Origin: an uncultured Acidobacteriaceae bacterium
GTDB lineage: Bacteria; Acidobacteriota; Terriglobia; Terriglobales; Acidobacteriaceae
Reading direction: 5' to 3'
Assembly (NCBI GenBank): GCA_903842065.1
Contig: CAIMKZ010000100.1
Coordinates: 62,001 to 126,000, forward strand
DNA length: 64,000 nucleotides
The stretch's first letter is position 1; each line of letters starts with the position of its first letter. Made by a program: the position numbers and the translations under genes. Positions 42,548 through 50,553 of this stretch are shown here, piece by piece. The notes under the pieces are model-generated. The model saw only the letters and a program-made list of their open reading frames with translations. It searched no databases and was not told where the DNA came from.

Positions 42548-43525
42548 ATGAGCCTGAAAGCCAAACTGGAAGCCGTTATCTACGCCGCCGAAGAGCCGGT
42601 CACACTGGCTCAACTCGCCATTCTGTTTGCCGACGAAGCCCTGGCGTGGAAGGCCGATGAAGAGGCCGCACGCGCCGCCGAGGCCGCTGAAGCAGCCGGA
42701 CCGGTCAACGAGGCATTCGATTACGCCGAACTTACCGGCGAAGCCGCGGCGGAGCCCGAGGCTGCCCCCGAAGTCATCGTGCCGCCTGTCTCTGCCCCGC
42801 CAGAGCCCGAAGAGGCCGAGCCTGCCGACGACGAGGCCGACTCCGAAACGCCCGCCGATCAGCCGTTGCAGCCTGAACTCGACGCCGTTGCCGAAGCCCG
42901 CCGCGCTGCTCGGTTGCGCGACCGCGAGGTCCGCGGCATCCTGCGCAAGCTGCTCGACGAGATCGTCGCCTCCTACGCGCTGGAAGCGCGCGGCATCGAG
43001 ATCCGCGAGATCGCCGGCGGCTATCGCATGGCCACCAAGCCCGAGTTCCACGACGCTGTGCGCGCCTTCGTCAAAAGCCAGAAGCCACCGCTCAAGCTCT
43101 CGCTGCCCGCGCTTGAAACGCTGGCCGTCGTCGCCTACAAGCAGCCCGTCACCGCGCCTGAAGTCAATGAGATTCGCGGTGTCGATTCCTCGGGCGTCTT
43201 CGGCTCGCTGCTCGCCCGCAAGCTCATCGCCACGGCCGGCCGCAAGCAAGTCATCGGCCGCCCCATCCTCTACAAGACCACCAAAGAGTTTCTGCTTCGC
43301 TTTGGCCTGAAGGACGTCACGGAACTGCCCTCGATGGAGGAGTTCGAAAAGATGGCCTCCCTCGAGTTGGAAGAGTTCGCCGCGTCTGAGGCCGAGTCTG
43401 CCGCCGCGCCTCCCGAGTTCAACGAAGACGCAAGCGAAGAAACACCTGAAGCACCGCCCGCCGAAACCGAAGAGTCACACTCCGAACCGGATTCCGCCGA
43501 ACCCCCACCCGCAACAGCGGAGTAG
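42548..43525 (+). CDS. scpB: Segregation and condensation protein B with acidic insertions
   Basis: 325-aa ScpB. The N-terminal start of the first winged helix (MSLKAKLEAVIYAAEEPVTLAQLAILF) is interrupted at about residues 30-125 by a Glu/Ala/Pro-rich segment. The domain then resumes with REVRGILRKLLDEIVASYALEARGIEIREIAGGYRMATKPEF and the second winged helix (LSLPALETLAVVAYKQPVTAPEVNEIRGVDSSGVF, GRPILYKTTKEFLLRFGL). An acidic tail of some 55 residues follows. Typical ScpB is about 190-200 residues. Like ScpA here, it carries long disordered acidic sequence. Start at ATG 42548, the family start. Confidence 0.93.
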   Translation: MSLKAKLEAVIYAAEEPVTLAQLAILFADEALAWKADEEAARAAEAAEAAGPVNEAFDYAELTGEAAAEPEAAPEVIVPPVSAPPEPEEAEPADDEADSETPADQPLQPELDAVAEARRAARLRDREVRGILRKLLDEIVASYALEARGIEIREIAGGYRMATKPEFHDAVRAFVKSQKPPLKLSLPALETLAVVAYKQPVTAPEVNEIRGVDSSGVFGSLLARKLIATAGRKQVIGRPILYKTTKEFLLRFGLKDVTELPSMEEFEKMASLELEEFAASEAESAAAPPEFNEDASEETPEAPPAETEESHSEPDSAEPPPATAE

Positions 43526-43538
43526 ATCGAGGCCTTAG

Positions 43539-45914
43539 ATGGCAACAGCAAAAAAATCCTCCAGCGGCAAAGCAAAGCCCGAAGCCGCTAAGAAGCCGCG
43601 CGTCGTGAAGACGCCCGCGGATGCCGCAAAGAAGACCGCCGTAAAGAAGGCCGTCTCCGAGCCAAAGGCCGCAGCAAAGAAACCCGCAGCAGTGAAGAAG
43701 GCAGTAACGAAAGCTCCCGCGAAGAGTGCGGCGACGAAGAAAGCCCCTGCTGTGAAGGCCCCCGCAAAAAAGGCCGCGAAGAGGACCTCCACTCCGCGCA
43801 GTAGAGAAATCGACGAAGCTCCAACCGAGCCGGTCGAGCTTCTTATCGAGGCCATTCCTTCCAAGACACCTGTTCGCGCCAAGGCCAAGCCGGAGCCGAA
43901 GCCGAAGGAGACTGCCCTCGCCCTTCGTGAGGAAGCCGTTGAAGAAGCAGACCAAAGCGTAGACGACACGGAAGAGCCGGAGACCTGGCAGGGCAACAAT
44001 GAGCCCGCCGAGAAGCGTCCCGCGCCTCAACTCGAGCGCCTCCAGAAGATCCTCGCGCAGGCAGGCATCGCCAGCCGCCGCCACGCCGAAGAGATGATCA
44101 CCGCCGGTCGCGTCATCGTGAACGGTCAGGTTGTCACGCTGCTCGGCGCCAAGGCCGACGCCAACATCGACCACATCCGCGTCGATGGCAAGCTCATCGA
44201 GCGCACCACACACTACCGCACCTTCATGCTCAACAAGCCCCGCGGATATGTGACCACGGTCAGCGATCCCGAGGGCCGGCCCACCGTCGCCGACTTGTTT
44301 GCCAAGTTCAAAGAGCGCCTCTACCCCGTCGGCCGCCTCGACTTTCTGAGCGAGGGCCTGCTGCTGATGTCCAACGACGGCGAGCTGGCCAACCTGCTCA
44401 CCAAGGCCGCCTCAGGCGTCGAGAAGACCTACCTTGTGAAGGTCGCGGGACAACTCACCCCCGAAGAGCTCGACAAGCTGCGCGAGGGCATCTCGATTGA
44501 AAAGGCTGAGCCGGGATCGAAGCGTGTTCGCACCGCTCCCGCCGCTGTCCGCCAGATTCGTCCCGGTGACAACCCCTGGTATGAGGTAGTCCTCATTGAG
44601 GGCCGCAATCGCGAGATCCGCAAGATGTTCTCCGCCACCGGCCACTTCGTCGAAAAGATTCGCCGCGTCGCCTACGGCCCGCTGGTTCTCGATGTGGAGC
44701 CGGGCGGCTTTCGCGAGCTGGCCGAAGACGAGCTTGAAGCGCTGCGTCGCACCGCCGTGGGCAAGCTCAAGCCCCGCCGCCCCAACGCCTCCATGCTGCT
44801 GCCCAAGGAAGCCGGCATCCCCATGGAAGAGCGCCCCAGCATCCTTCGCAAGCAGCGCATGAACAGCTACAAGCGCGGCGATAAGCCCAGCTTCACCAAG
44901 CGCCCCTACAGCTCCGATCGCCCCGCCCGCCCCGAGGGCCGCTCTTTCGCGCCGCGTCCACAGTTCGGACCCCCGAGGACCGGCGGCTCCGATCGGCCCA
45001 GCTTCGATCGCCGCCCGCCGTCCTCCGCTTCTGACCGCCCCGGCTTCGCGCCCCGCCGCGATCAGGGCGACAGCCGCGAGCGCCCCTTCACGCCGCGCGG
45101 ACCCAAATCGTTTGACCGCCCGCGCACGTTCGATCGGCCTCGCAGTTTTGACCGCCCCAACCGCCCCGCAGAAGGCGAACAGCGCTTCACGCCGCGCCCC
45201 GGAGGCGAAGGTCGCCCCAGCAACTTCGAGCGCGGACCGCGTCCAGGCGGCCCTCGGCCCGGCTTTGGTTCACGTCCCGGTGGAAGTTCGCGGCCCAGCT
45301 TTGGACCTCGTCCCGGTGGCAGCTCGCGCCCTGGCTTCAGTCCCCGTCCGGGCGGCTTCAGCAAGCCGGAAGGCGGAGAGCGGCCCTTCAAGCCTCGTAC
45401 GCCCGATGGCGATAGGCCCTTTACTCCGCGCTCGGCAGATGGTGCACGTCCCTTCAAGCCCCGCTCCGGACCCGGCGGCAGGCCTGGCTTCCCTGGCAAG
45501 ACATTCGGCCCGCCCCGCGGCGGCGACGACCGCCCCAGGCCCGCATTCCGCCCCCGCGTAGACGTCCAGCCAGCCGGCCCCGGCGACCGGCCCAGTTTCG
45601 ATAAGCCCCGCAGCTTTGATAAACCGCGCAGTTTTGATAAGCCCCGTAGCTTCGATAAGCCGGGCAGCTTTGATCGCCCTCGCGCCCCGCGCCCGCCCCG
45701 CGAGGGTGGTGCGCCGGGTTTCAGCGGACCAAGGCGGGAAGGCTCCTCGGCACCGCGCTTCAACGGACCCAAGCGCGAAGGCTCCGGCCCTCGCTTTAGT
45801 GGAGCGAAGAGCGGCCCGCCCCGCAGCGGCAGCTCACGGCCCAGCAACTTCCGCAGCAAGCCCGGCGGATTCCGTAAGCCCGGCGGCGGTCCGCCCCGCG
45901 GCGGTCGCAGTTAG
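43539..45914 (+). CDS. RsuA/RluB-type pseudouridine synthase with low-complexity tails
   Basis: 791-aa protein with three parts. Residues 1-90 are Lys/Ala/Pro-rich, like histone H1 tails, followed by an acidic linker to about 160. The enzyme core has an S4 domain (LERLQKILAQAGIASRRHAEEMITAGRVIVNG) and the synthase domain with catalytic Asp in GRLDFLSEGLLLMSNDGELAN and GRNREIRKMFSATGH. From about 430 to the end it is Arg/Gly/Pro/Phe/Ser-rich, with repeated SFDRP, SFDKPR and PGGSSRPSFGPR units. The enzyme modifies rRNA, probably 23S. The tails should bind RNA and may promote condensates. It follows scpB by 13 nt. Confidence 0.9.
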   Translation: MATAKKSSSGKAKPEAAKKPRVVKTPADAAKKTAVKKAVSEPKAAAKKPAAVKKAVTKAPAKSAATKKAPAVKAPAKKAAKRTSTPRSREIDEAPTEPVELLIEAIPSKTPVRAKAKPEPKPKETALALREEAVEEADQSVDDTEEPETWQGNNEPAEKRPAPQLERLQKILAQAGIASRRHAEEMITAGRVIVNGQVVTLLGAKADANIDHIRVDGKLIERTTHYRTFMLNKPRGYVTTVSDPEGRPTVADLFAKFKERLYPVGRLDFLSEGLLLMSNDGELANLLTKAASGVEKTYLVKVAGQLTPEELDKLREGISIEKAEPGSKRVRTAPAAVRQIRPGDNPWYEVVLIEGRNREIRKMFSATGHFVEKIRRVAYGPLVLDVEPGGFRELAEDELEALRRTAVGKLKPRRPNASMLLPKEAGIPMEERPSILRKQRMNSYKRGDKPSFTKRPYSSDRPARPEGRSFAPRPQFGPPRTGGSDRPSFDRRPPSSASDRPGFAPRRDQGDSRERPFTPRGPKSFDRPRTFDRPRSFDRPNRPAEGEQRFTPRPGGEGRPSNFERGPRPGGPRPGFGSRPGGSSRPSFGPRPGGSSRPGFSPRPGGFSKPEGGERPFKPRTPDGDRPFTPRSADGARPFKPRSGPGGRPGFPGKTFGPPRGGDDRPRPAFRPRVDVQPAGPGDRPSFDKPRSFDKPRSFDKPRSFDKPGSFDRPRAPRPPREGGAPGFSGPRREGSSAPRFNGPKREGSGPRFSGAKSGPPRSGSSRPSNFRSKPGGFRKPGGGPPRGGRS
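45590..45680 (+). repeat. Tandem 18-bp coding repeats in the pseudouridine synthase tail
   Basis: About five tandem copies of an 18-bp unit (AGCTTTGATAAGCCCCGC and variants) encode SFDKPR. Copies differ mostly at silent positions. This is coding repeat, not a CRISPR: there are no spacers. Confidence 0.8.
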
Positions 45915-45937
45915 CTCTTTCCTGTTGGAGTCGATTC

Positions 45938-46888
45938 ATGGCAGACCCGCTCATCCTCGTCACCTCTACCGACGACGATCCGCAGCTCAAGATGCTCGCG
46001 GGTCTGCCACACATCATCGCGCACACGGCTGAAGAAGCCGCGGCCGTCACCAGCGCCGAGGTCCTGCTCCACTGGGAGGGACCCCGTTCGCTGGCAGAAG
46101 CCGCATTCCACGCCAACCCGCAGGCGCGCTGGATGCACTCCCGCTTCGCCGGCCTCGACCGCCTCCTCTTCCCCGAGCTGGTCCAAAGCCCCATTCCGCT
46201 CACCAACGGCACCGGCATCTTCTCGCAGTCCCTCGGTGAGTTCGCGCTGGCCATGATGCTCTACTTCGCCAAAGACTTTCCCCGCATGATGCGCAATAAG
46301 GCCGCTCAGCGCTGGGAGATATTCGACGTCGCCGATATCTCCGCGCAGACCGTCGGCATCGTCGGCTACGGCGACATTGGCCGCGCTGTTGCATGGCGCG
46401 CACACGCCATGGGCATGAAGGTTCTTGCAGTGAAGCGCCACGCGCCCACAGAAGGCAACCAGCTTATTGCGCAGTTCTATCGCCGTGAAGACCTCCACGC
46501 CATGTTCGCCGAGTGCGATTACATCGTCTTCAGCCTGCCTCTCACGCCTGAGACCCGGCACATGATCTCGGATGCCGAGTTCGCCGCGATGAAGCCCACC
46601 GCAGTCGTCATCAACATCGGCCGCGGTCCGGTTATCGAGCAGGCCGCACTGGTCCGCGCACTTGAAGAAAAGAAAATCGCAGGCGTCGGCCTCGACGTCT
46701 TCGAGGTGGAGCCGATCCCTGCCAACGACCCCATCTGGAACTTCGAGAACGTCTTCATCTCGCCCCACACCGCCGACCACGCCCATGGCTGGGTCGATGA
46801 GGCGATGAAGTTGTTCCTGCGCCTCTACGACCAGTTCCGCAGGGGAGAGCCGCTCGATAACGTCGTCGACAAGCGGCTCGGCTACTGA
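45938..46888 (+). CDS. D-2-hydroxyacid dehydrogenase (NAD(P)-dependent)
   Basis: 316-aa oxidoreductase of the D-isomer-specific family. The Rossmann motif is VGIVGYGDIGRAVAWRAHAMGMKV. The catalytic Arg lies in VINIGRGPVIEQ, Glu in VGLDVFEVEPIPANDPIW and His in ISPHTADHA. The substrate is not predictable; glyoxylate, hydroxypyruvate or bulkier 2-oxoacids are possible. It starts 23 nt after the pseudouridine synthase with GTTGGAG and may be in the same transcript. Confidence 0.92.
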   Translation: MADPLILVTSTDDDPQLKMLAGLPHIIAHTAEEAAAVTSAEVLLHWEGPRSLAEAAFHANPQARWMHSRFAGLDRLLFPELVQSPIPLTNGTGIFSQSLGEFALAMMLYFAKDFPRMMRNKAAQRWEIFDVADISAQTVGIVGYGDIGRAVAWRAHAMGMKVLAVKRHAPTEGNQLIAQFYRREDLHAMFAECDYIVFSLPLTPETRHMISDAEFAAMKPTAVVINIGRGPVIEQAALVRALEEKKIAGVGLDVFEVEPIPANDPIWNFENVFISPHTADHAHGWVDEAMKLFLRLYDQFRRGEPLDNVVDKRLGY

Positions 46889-47032
46889 CTCCTTCAAAAT
46901 GCTATGATTGCCTGACCAAGGTCGGCCGCATCGCCCCCATTTCATTCCCCCGGCATCATCTTTTTTGATGTGCGCGGTGAAGCTGTGCCGGTTCGCCGCG
47001 AAATACGATAAGCCAACCTTGGAGGAGTCACC

Positions 47033-48076
47033 ATGCTTCAGCATTCCCTCGGCCACCGCCGCCGGTTCGCGCGCGCCGTGGCAGCAACCATTGCTCTCAC
47101 TTCGTTTTCCGTTCTAACCGCCACCGCCCAGAACTACGAGGGCCCGCAGCCGCCTATCATCGATGTCCATGTTCACGGTTCGATGGGCGCGCAGCCCACC
47201 GCCCAGCCTATGTGTCCGAATGAGCCGGGCTTCGCCGCCTCCGATCCTGCCACGCAGGAGTCGGCAAACGGCTGGGTCAAGGTAGCGTGCTCGAATCCCA
47301 TCGTGCCCGTTCCTCCCGCCGAGTACCTCAAACAGGTTGGCGCGGACATGAAGCGGCTCAACGTTACCGCCGTGGTCTTCGGCGATGCCGCCAGCACTGC
47401 CAAATACGAAGAGGCTGCGCCCGGACGCATCATCCCCGGAACCTCGTTCAACGCACCTGGCCGCGATGCGACCTTTCTGCCAATCGAGCAGGTTGAGGCA
47501 GCGTTTGCCACCGGCAAGTTCAAGGTGATGGGCGAGATCGGGCTTCAGTCCCGCGGGTATTCGCCGAGCGACCCCTCACTCGACAAGTACTTTGCACTGG
47601 CTGAGAAACTGGATATCCCGGTCGCGATCCACATGGGCACCGGCGGCTCTGGCCGCGCCAACATCACCATGCCCAAGTTCCGTGGCTCGCTCGGCGATCC
47701 GCTGCTGCTTGAAGATCTGCTGGCCCGGCACCCCAAGCTGCGTGTCCAGGTGATGCACGCAGGCTACCCGATGATCGACAACATGCTCACCCTGCTCCAG
47801 GCCAACTCGCACGTCTACGTCGATATCGCCGGGCTTGTCTGGAGCTATCCGCTGGTTGAAGTGAACCGCTACATTCAGCGCCTGGTCGAAGCCGGCTTTG
47901 AGGATCGCGTTATGTACGGCACCGATCTGGGCGAGAGCGGCTGGGAAGGCCTGATGGCTTACTCCATCAGCATTATTCAGAACGCCGAATACCTTACGCC
48001 CCAGCAGAAGCGCGACATCCTGTTCAACAACGCCGTCCGCTTCTACCGGCTCGATCCTTCGAAGCTGGCAAAGTAG
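47033..48076 (+). CDS. Exported amidohydrolase (amidohydro-rel 2 type)
   Basis: 347-aa protein. An N-terminal signal peptide (RRRFARAVAATIALTSFSVLTATAQN) precedes a TIM-barrel metallohydrolase: metal ligands HVH in PPIIDVHVHGSMG, PVAIHMGTGG, the HAGYP strand and YGTDLGE. It resembles PF04909 amidohydrolases and decarboxylases. The twin RRR in the signal could indicate Sec or Tat export. Substrate unknown. Strong TTGGAGGAG ribosome site. Confidence 0.85.
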   Translation: MLQHSLGHRRRFARAVAATIALTSFSVLTATAQNYEGPQPPIIDVHVHGSMGAQPTAQPMCPNEPGFAASDPATQESANGWVKVACSNPIVPVPPAEYLKQVGADMKRLNVTAVVFGDAASTAKYEEAAPGRIIPGTSFNAPGRDATFLPIEQVEAAFATGKFKVMGEIGLQSRGYSPSDPSLDKYFALAEKLDIPVAIHMGTGGSGRANITMPKFRGSLGDPLLLEDLLARHPKLRVQVMHAGYPMIDNMLTLLQANSHVYVDIAGLVWSYPLVEVNRYIQRLVEAGFEDRVMYGTDLGESGWEGLMAYSISIIQNAEYLTPQQKRDILFNNAVRFYRLDPSKLAK

Positions 48077-48103
48077 CACGACCTTCGCGTTGGAACTCTT
48101 CCC

Positions 48104-48136
48104 GGGGCGCAGCGGCTCAATGAGACGCTGCGCCCC
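48104..48136 (+). terminator. Terminator after the amidohydrolase
   Basis: Perfect 11-bp stem GGGGCGCAGCG / CGCTGCGCCCC with an 11-nt loop, followed by CTTTCTGTCTGTTT. Confidence 0.8.
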
Positions 48137-48178
48137 CTTTCTGTCTGTTTCTGCTGGCGCTTAACTGGCCCTTCACGT

Positions 48179-48184
48179 CACAAT
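48179..48184 (+). promoter_or_regulatory. -10-like CACAAT, leaderless geometry
   Basis: CACAAT ends 6 nt before ATG 48191. No Shine-Dalgarno sequence. Confidence 0.45.
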
Positions 48185-48190
48185 GGTTCC

Positions 48191-48952
48191 ATGGTTCGAA
48201 AGTTATGCGCGCTTCTCCTGGCGGTTGCATGCGTGCCTGCATGCGTCCGCGCCCAGTCAGGCGATAACCTGCCGGACGCACCGGTTGCGGCCAAAGATGC
48301 GGCCACCATCCGCAACCTGCCCCGCAACATCCTCCACGACCAGCGCGGCATCTGGACTGCGCCCGTGCACATGAGCGACCGCTCGGCCGTCATGGGGCTG
48401 CTGTTTTTCGCCGCGGCCGGCGCGGTAGGGTCGCAAGACACTCCGTTCATGCGCAATCACTTTACCGACCTGAACACCGCCAAACACGCCAATACGGCAT
48501 CCAACGGACTCGCAGGACTGTTCGTCGCCGTCCCGGTCGCCTACTACGGCATCGGCTATATGCATCACAACTCGCGGTACGAGCAGACCGGCATCATGGC
48601 CGGCGAGGCCATGGTCAACTCCGCCGCCATAGTTGAACTCATGAAGATCGCTTCCCGGCGCGAGCGCCCCGGCGTTGACAACGCACAAGGCAAGTTCTTC
48701 CAGCCCGGAACGGGCTTCAACTCTTCCTTTGCGTCGGAACACAGCGCGATTGCGTGGTCTTCCGCCACGGTCCTGGCATCCAGTCAGAAAAATCGCTTCG
48801 TCAAGCTTGGCATCTACGGTCTTGCCGCGGGCGTCAGCATGTCGCGCGTCGTGGGCCGCGACCACTTCCCGTCGGATGTACTTGTAGGCTCGGCCGTGGG
48901 CTGGGCTATCGGCCGTTACGTCTACCGCCACCATCATCTCGAAGAGAAGTAA
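48191..48952 (+). CDS. PAP2 superfamily phosphatase, exported
   Basis: 253-aa protein with a signal peptide (LCALLLAVACVPACVRAQ). The PAP2 motifs can be read as KIASRRERP (KX6RP), FASEHSAIAW (PSGH-like; here SEHSA) and SRVVGRDHFPSDVLVGSAVG (SRX5HX3D). It should dephosphorylate lipid or polyprenyl phosphates on the outer side of the membrane. Start from the -10 element 6 nt upstream. Confidence 0.87.
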   Translation: MVRKLCALLLAVACVPACVRAQSGDNLPDAPVAAKDAATIRNLPRNILHDQRGIWTAPVHMSDRSAVMGLLFFAAAGAVGSQDTPFMRNHFTDLNTAKHANTASNGLAGLFVAVPVAYYGIGYMHHNSRYEQTGIMAGEAMVNSAAIVELMKIASRRERPGVDNAQGKFFQPGTGFNSSFASEHSAIAWSSATVLASSQKNRFVKLGIYGLAAGVSMSRVVGRDHFPSDVLVGSAVGWAIGRYVYRHHHLEEK

Positions 48953-49006
48953 GCCTCGACGGGACGAACGCGCATCCGATGCGTCTGCCGTTTTCTTAAA
49001 CTTTTT

Positions 49007-49378
49007 CTAATTGCCAAACGCCTGCATCGCCTCGGCTGAGAGCGAATTCCTGAACTCGATTCCGACGCAGGTCTCCACTTCGCTGGTGCGGATCAACTGC
49101 ACCCGCCGCACAATCCCGTGGCGGCGCAAGGGTTCTCTGCGTGTGTGCAGTTCCACCACCACACCCATGCCGGCGCTCGCGGGAATGCCCGATCCCACTT
49201 CAATGCCGCATCCGCCGAGGCTTACGTCGCGGATGACGCCCAGAAACTCGCGTTCGTGGGAGGCAAAGCGCAGAATCGCCGTCCCTTTCCAGGGCATGCG
49301 CGGCAGGGCCCGGCGATCGGCGAGCCGTGCGGAAGGCGATGGCGGGGTGCTTACAGTTTCCATTCTCATATCGGCCAC
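49007..49378 (-). CDS. PilZ domain protein, probable c-di-GMP receptor
   Basis: 123-aa single-domain protein. Both c-di-GMP motifs are present: RxxxR in RRALPRMPW and DxSxxG in RDVSLGGCGIEV. C-terminal strands ETCVGIEFRN complete the barrel. It may read out c-di-GMP, whose turnover is also represented by the EAL protein at 56631-57989. Start at 49378; MRMETV two codons in is equally possible. Confidence 0.88.
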   Translation of the reverse strand: MADMRMETVSTPPSPSARLADRRALPRMPWKGTAILRFASHEREFLGVIRDVSLGGCGIEVGSGIPASAGMGVVVELHTRREPLRRHGIVRRVQLIRTSEVETCVGIEFRNSLSAEAMQAFGN

Positions 49379-49468
49379 TGCTTACCTTATCGAACCGAAT
49401 CAGCCATGCATTAGGCCCATCCGCCGCCATCTTTGTATCCCGGCTGCCCGCCCCGGCATCTGAAACCT

Positions 49469-49948
49469 ATGAGCACACAAAAGGCCACCTTCGGCGCGGG
49501 ATGTTTCTGGGGAGTCGAGGCACGCTTCGCCGCGCTGCCCGGAGTTGTTGCAACCGCAGTGGGCTACGAGGGCGGCTCGCTCGAACGGCCCACCTATCAG
49601 GCCGTCTGCACAGACACCACAGGCCACGCCGAGGTTGTCGAAGTCGAGTTCGATCCTGAGAAGATTACCTACGAACAGTTGCTCGACGCCTTCTTCCAGC
49701 TCCACGACCCCACCACGCTCAACCGCCAGGGTCCGGACTGGGGCGCACAATACCGCTCGGCGATCTTCTTCCACTCACCCGAGCAGGAAGCGCAGGCCCA
49801 CTCGAAGATCGAGACGCTCACCGCGATAGGCCGCTTCAAGCCCAAGCGCATCGTCACGCAGGTTGTGCCCGCGCAGACCTTCTGGCGCGCCGAGGACTAC
49901 CACCAGCGCTATCTCGAAAAGCGCGGCCAGGCAAGCTGCCACATCTAG
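49469..49948 (+). CDS. msrA: Peptide-methionine (S)-S-oxide reductase MsrA
   Basis: 159-aa repair enzyme reducing methionine S-sulfoxide. The catalytic Cys is in FGAGCFWGVEARF; GYEGGSLERPTYQAVCTDTTGHAEVVEVEFDP and TLNRQGPDWGAQYRSAIF are conserved. A C-terminal cysteine (QASCHI) can resolve the disulfide. Start at ATG 49469; the frame is open to 49433 without similarity. Confidence 0.96.
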   Translation: MSTQKATFGAGCFWGVEARFAALPGVVATAVGYEGGSLERPTYQAVCTDTTGHAEVVEVEFDPEKITYEQLLDAFFQLHDPTTLNRQGPDWGAQYRSAIFFHSPEQEAQAHSKIETLTAIGRFKPKRIVTQVVPAQTFWRAEDYHQRYLEKRGQASCHI

Positions 49949-50017
49949 CACGGTCGAATCGGCTTCTGTGGAACCATCCGCATCCCTCGCGCGTACAGTG
50001 CTATGTGAGGTGACACG

Positions 50018-50443
50018 ATGAGCAGCCAACCCTACCCCAGCCCCCAGGCGATCTTCTTTCAGCAATATGAGCACGCGCGCCGCGACGAGGTCGCAGGCAT
50101 CCTGCTGGCGCTCTTCCTCGGCACCTTCGGCGTGCACCACTTCTATCTGCGCCGCACCGGCCTCGGCGTCCTTTACTGCTGCTTCTTCTGGTCTGGCATT
50201 CCTTCGATTCTGGGATTCATCGAGTGCTTCTTCATGCCCTGCCGGGTCCGCGAGTTCAACGCCATTCAGGCCGCGACCATCGCCGCCAGCCTCGGCATCC
50301 CCGTCCCCGGCTGGCCGCAAGCGTCCGCTCCCAGTGCCTATGTTCCGCCCCCGGCTCCTTCGCCATCCGGCATCTGCCCTGCCTGCCAGACGGCCAACCC
50401 CTCCGGCTCCCGCTTCTGCTCGGGCTGCGGAAGCGCGCTCTAG
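50018..50443 (+). CDS. TM2 domain protein with C-terminal zinc ribbon
   Basis: 141-aa membrane protein. The TM2 domain is at about 27-70 (VAGILLALFLGTFGVHHFYLRRTGLGVLYCCFFWSGIPSILGFIECF), with its two helices and the conserved GxxGxHxFYL pattern. A Pro-rich linker leads to a zinc ribbon (CPACQTANPSGSRFCSGCG). GAGGTG precedes the ATG. Function of the family is unknown. Confidence 0.85.
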   Translation: MSSQPYPSPQAIFFQQYEHARRDEVAGILLALFLGTFGVHHFYLRRTGLGVLYCCFFWSGIPSILGFIECFFMPCRVREFNAIQAATIAASLGIPVPGWPQASAPSAYVPPPAPSPSGICPACQTANPSGSRFCSGCGSAL

Positions 50444-50459
50444 AAATTCTCAGTCACAC

Positions 50460-50500
50460 AAAAATGGGCTCGCCGAACGTACCTCGGCGAGCCCATTTTT
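50460..50500. terminator. Bidirectional terminator
   Basis: Perfect 17-bp stem AAAAATGGGCTCGCCGA / TCGGCGAGCCCATTTTT with a 7-nt loop. A and T runs at the two ends make it work on both strands, between the convergent TM2 and DUF5916 genes. Confidence 0.9.
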
Positions 50501-50553
50501 GCTTTGATACAACCCATTGCCGGATGCGCGCAGGCGGCTGCGAACATATCCCC

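Noticed and set aside
45590-45680. CRISPR-like array
   Set aside because: The repeats are tandem 18-mers with no spacers and encode SFDKPR in frame.
45062-45859. Minus-strand frame of 265 codons rich in Arg, Gly, Pro
   Set aside because: It is opposite the low-complexity tail of the pseudouridine synthase, and the repeats keep the reverse frame open by composition alone.
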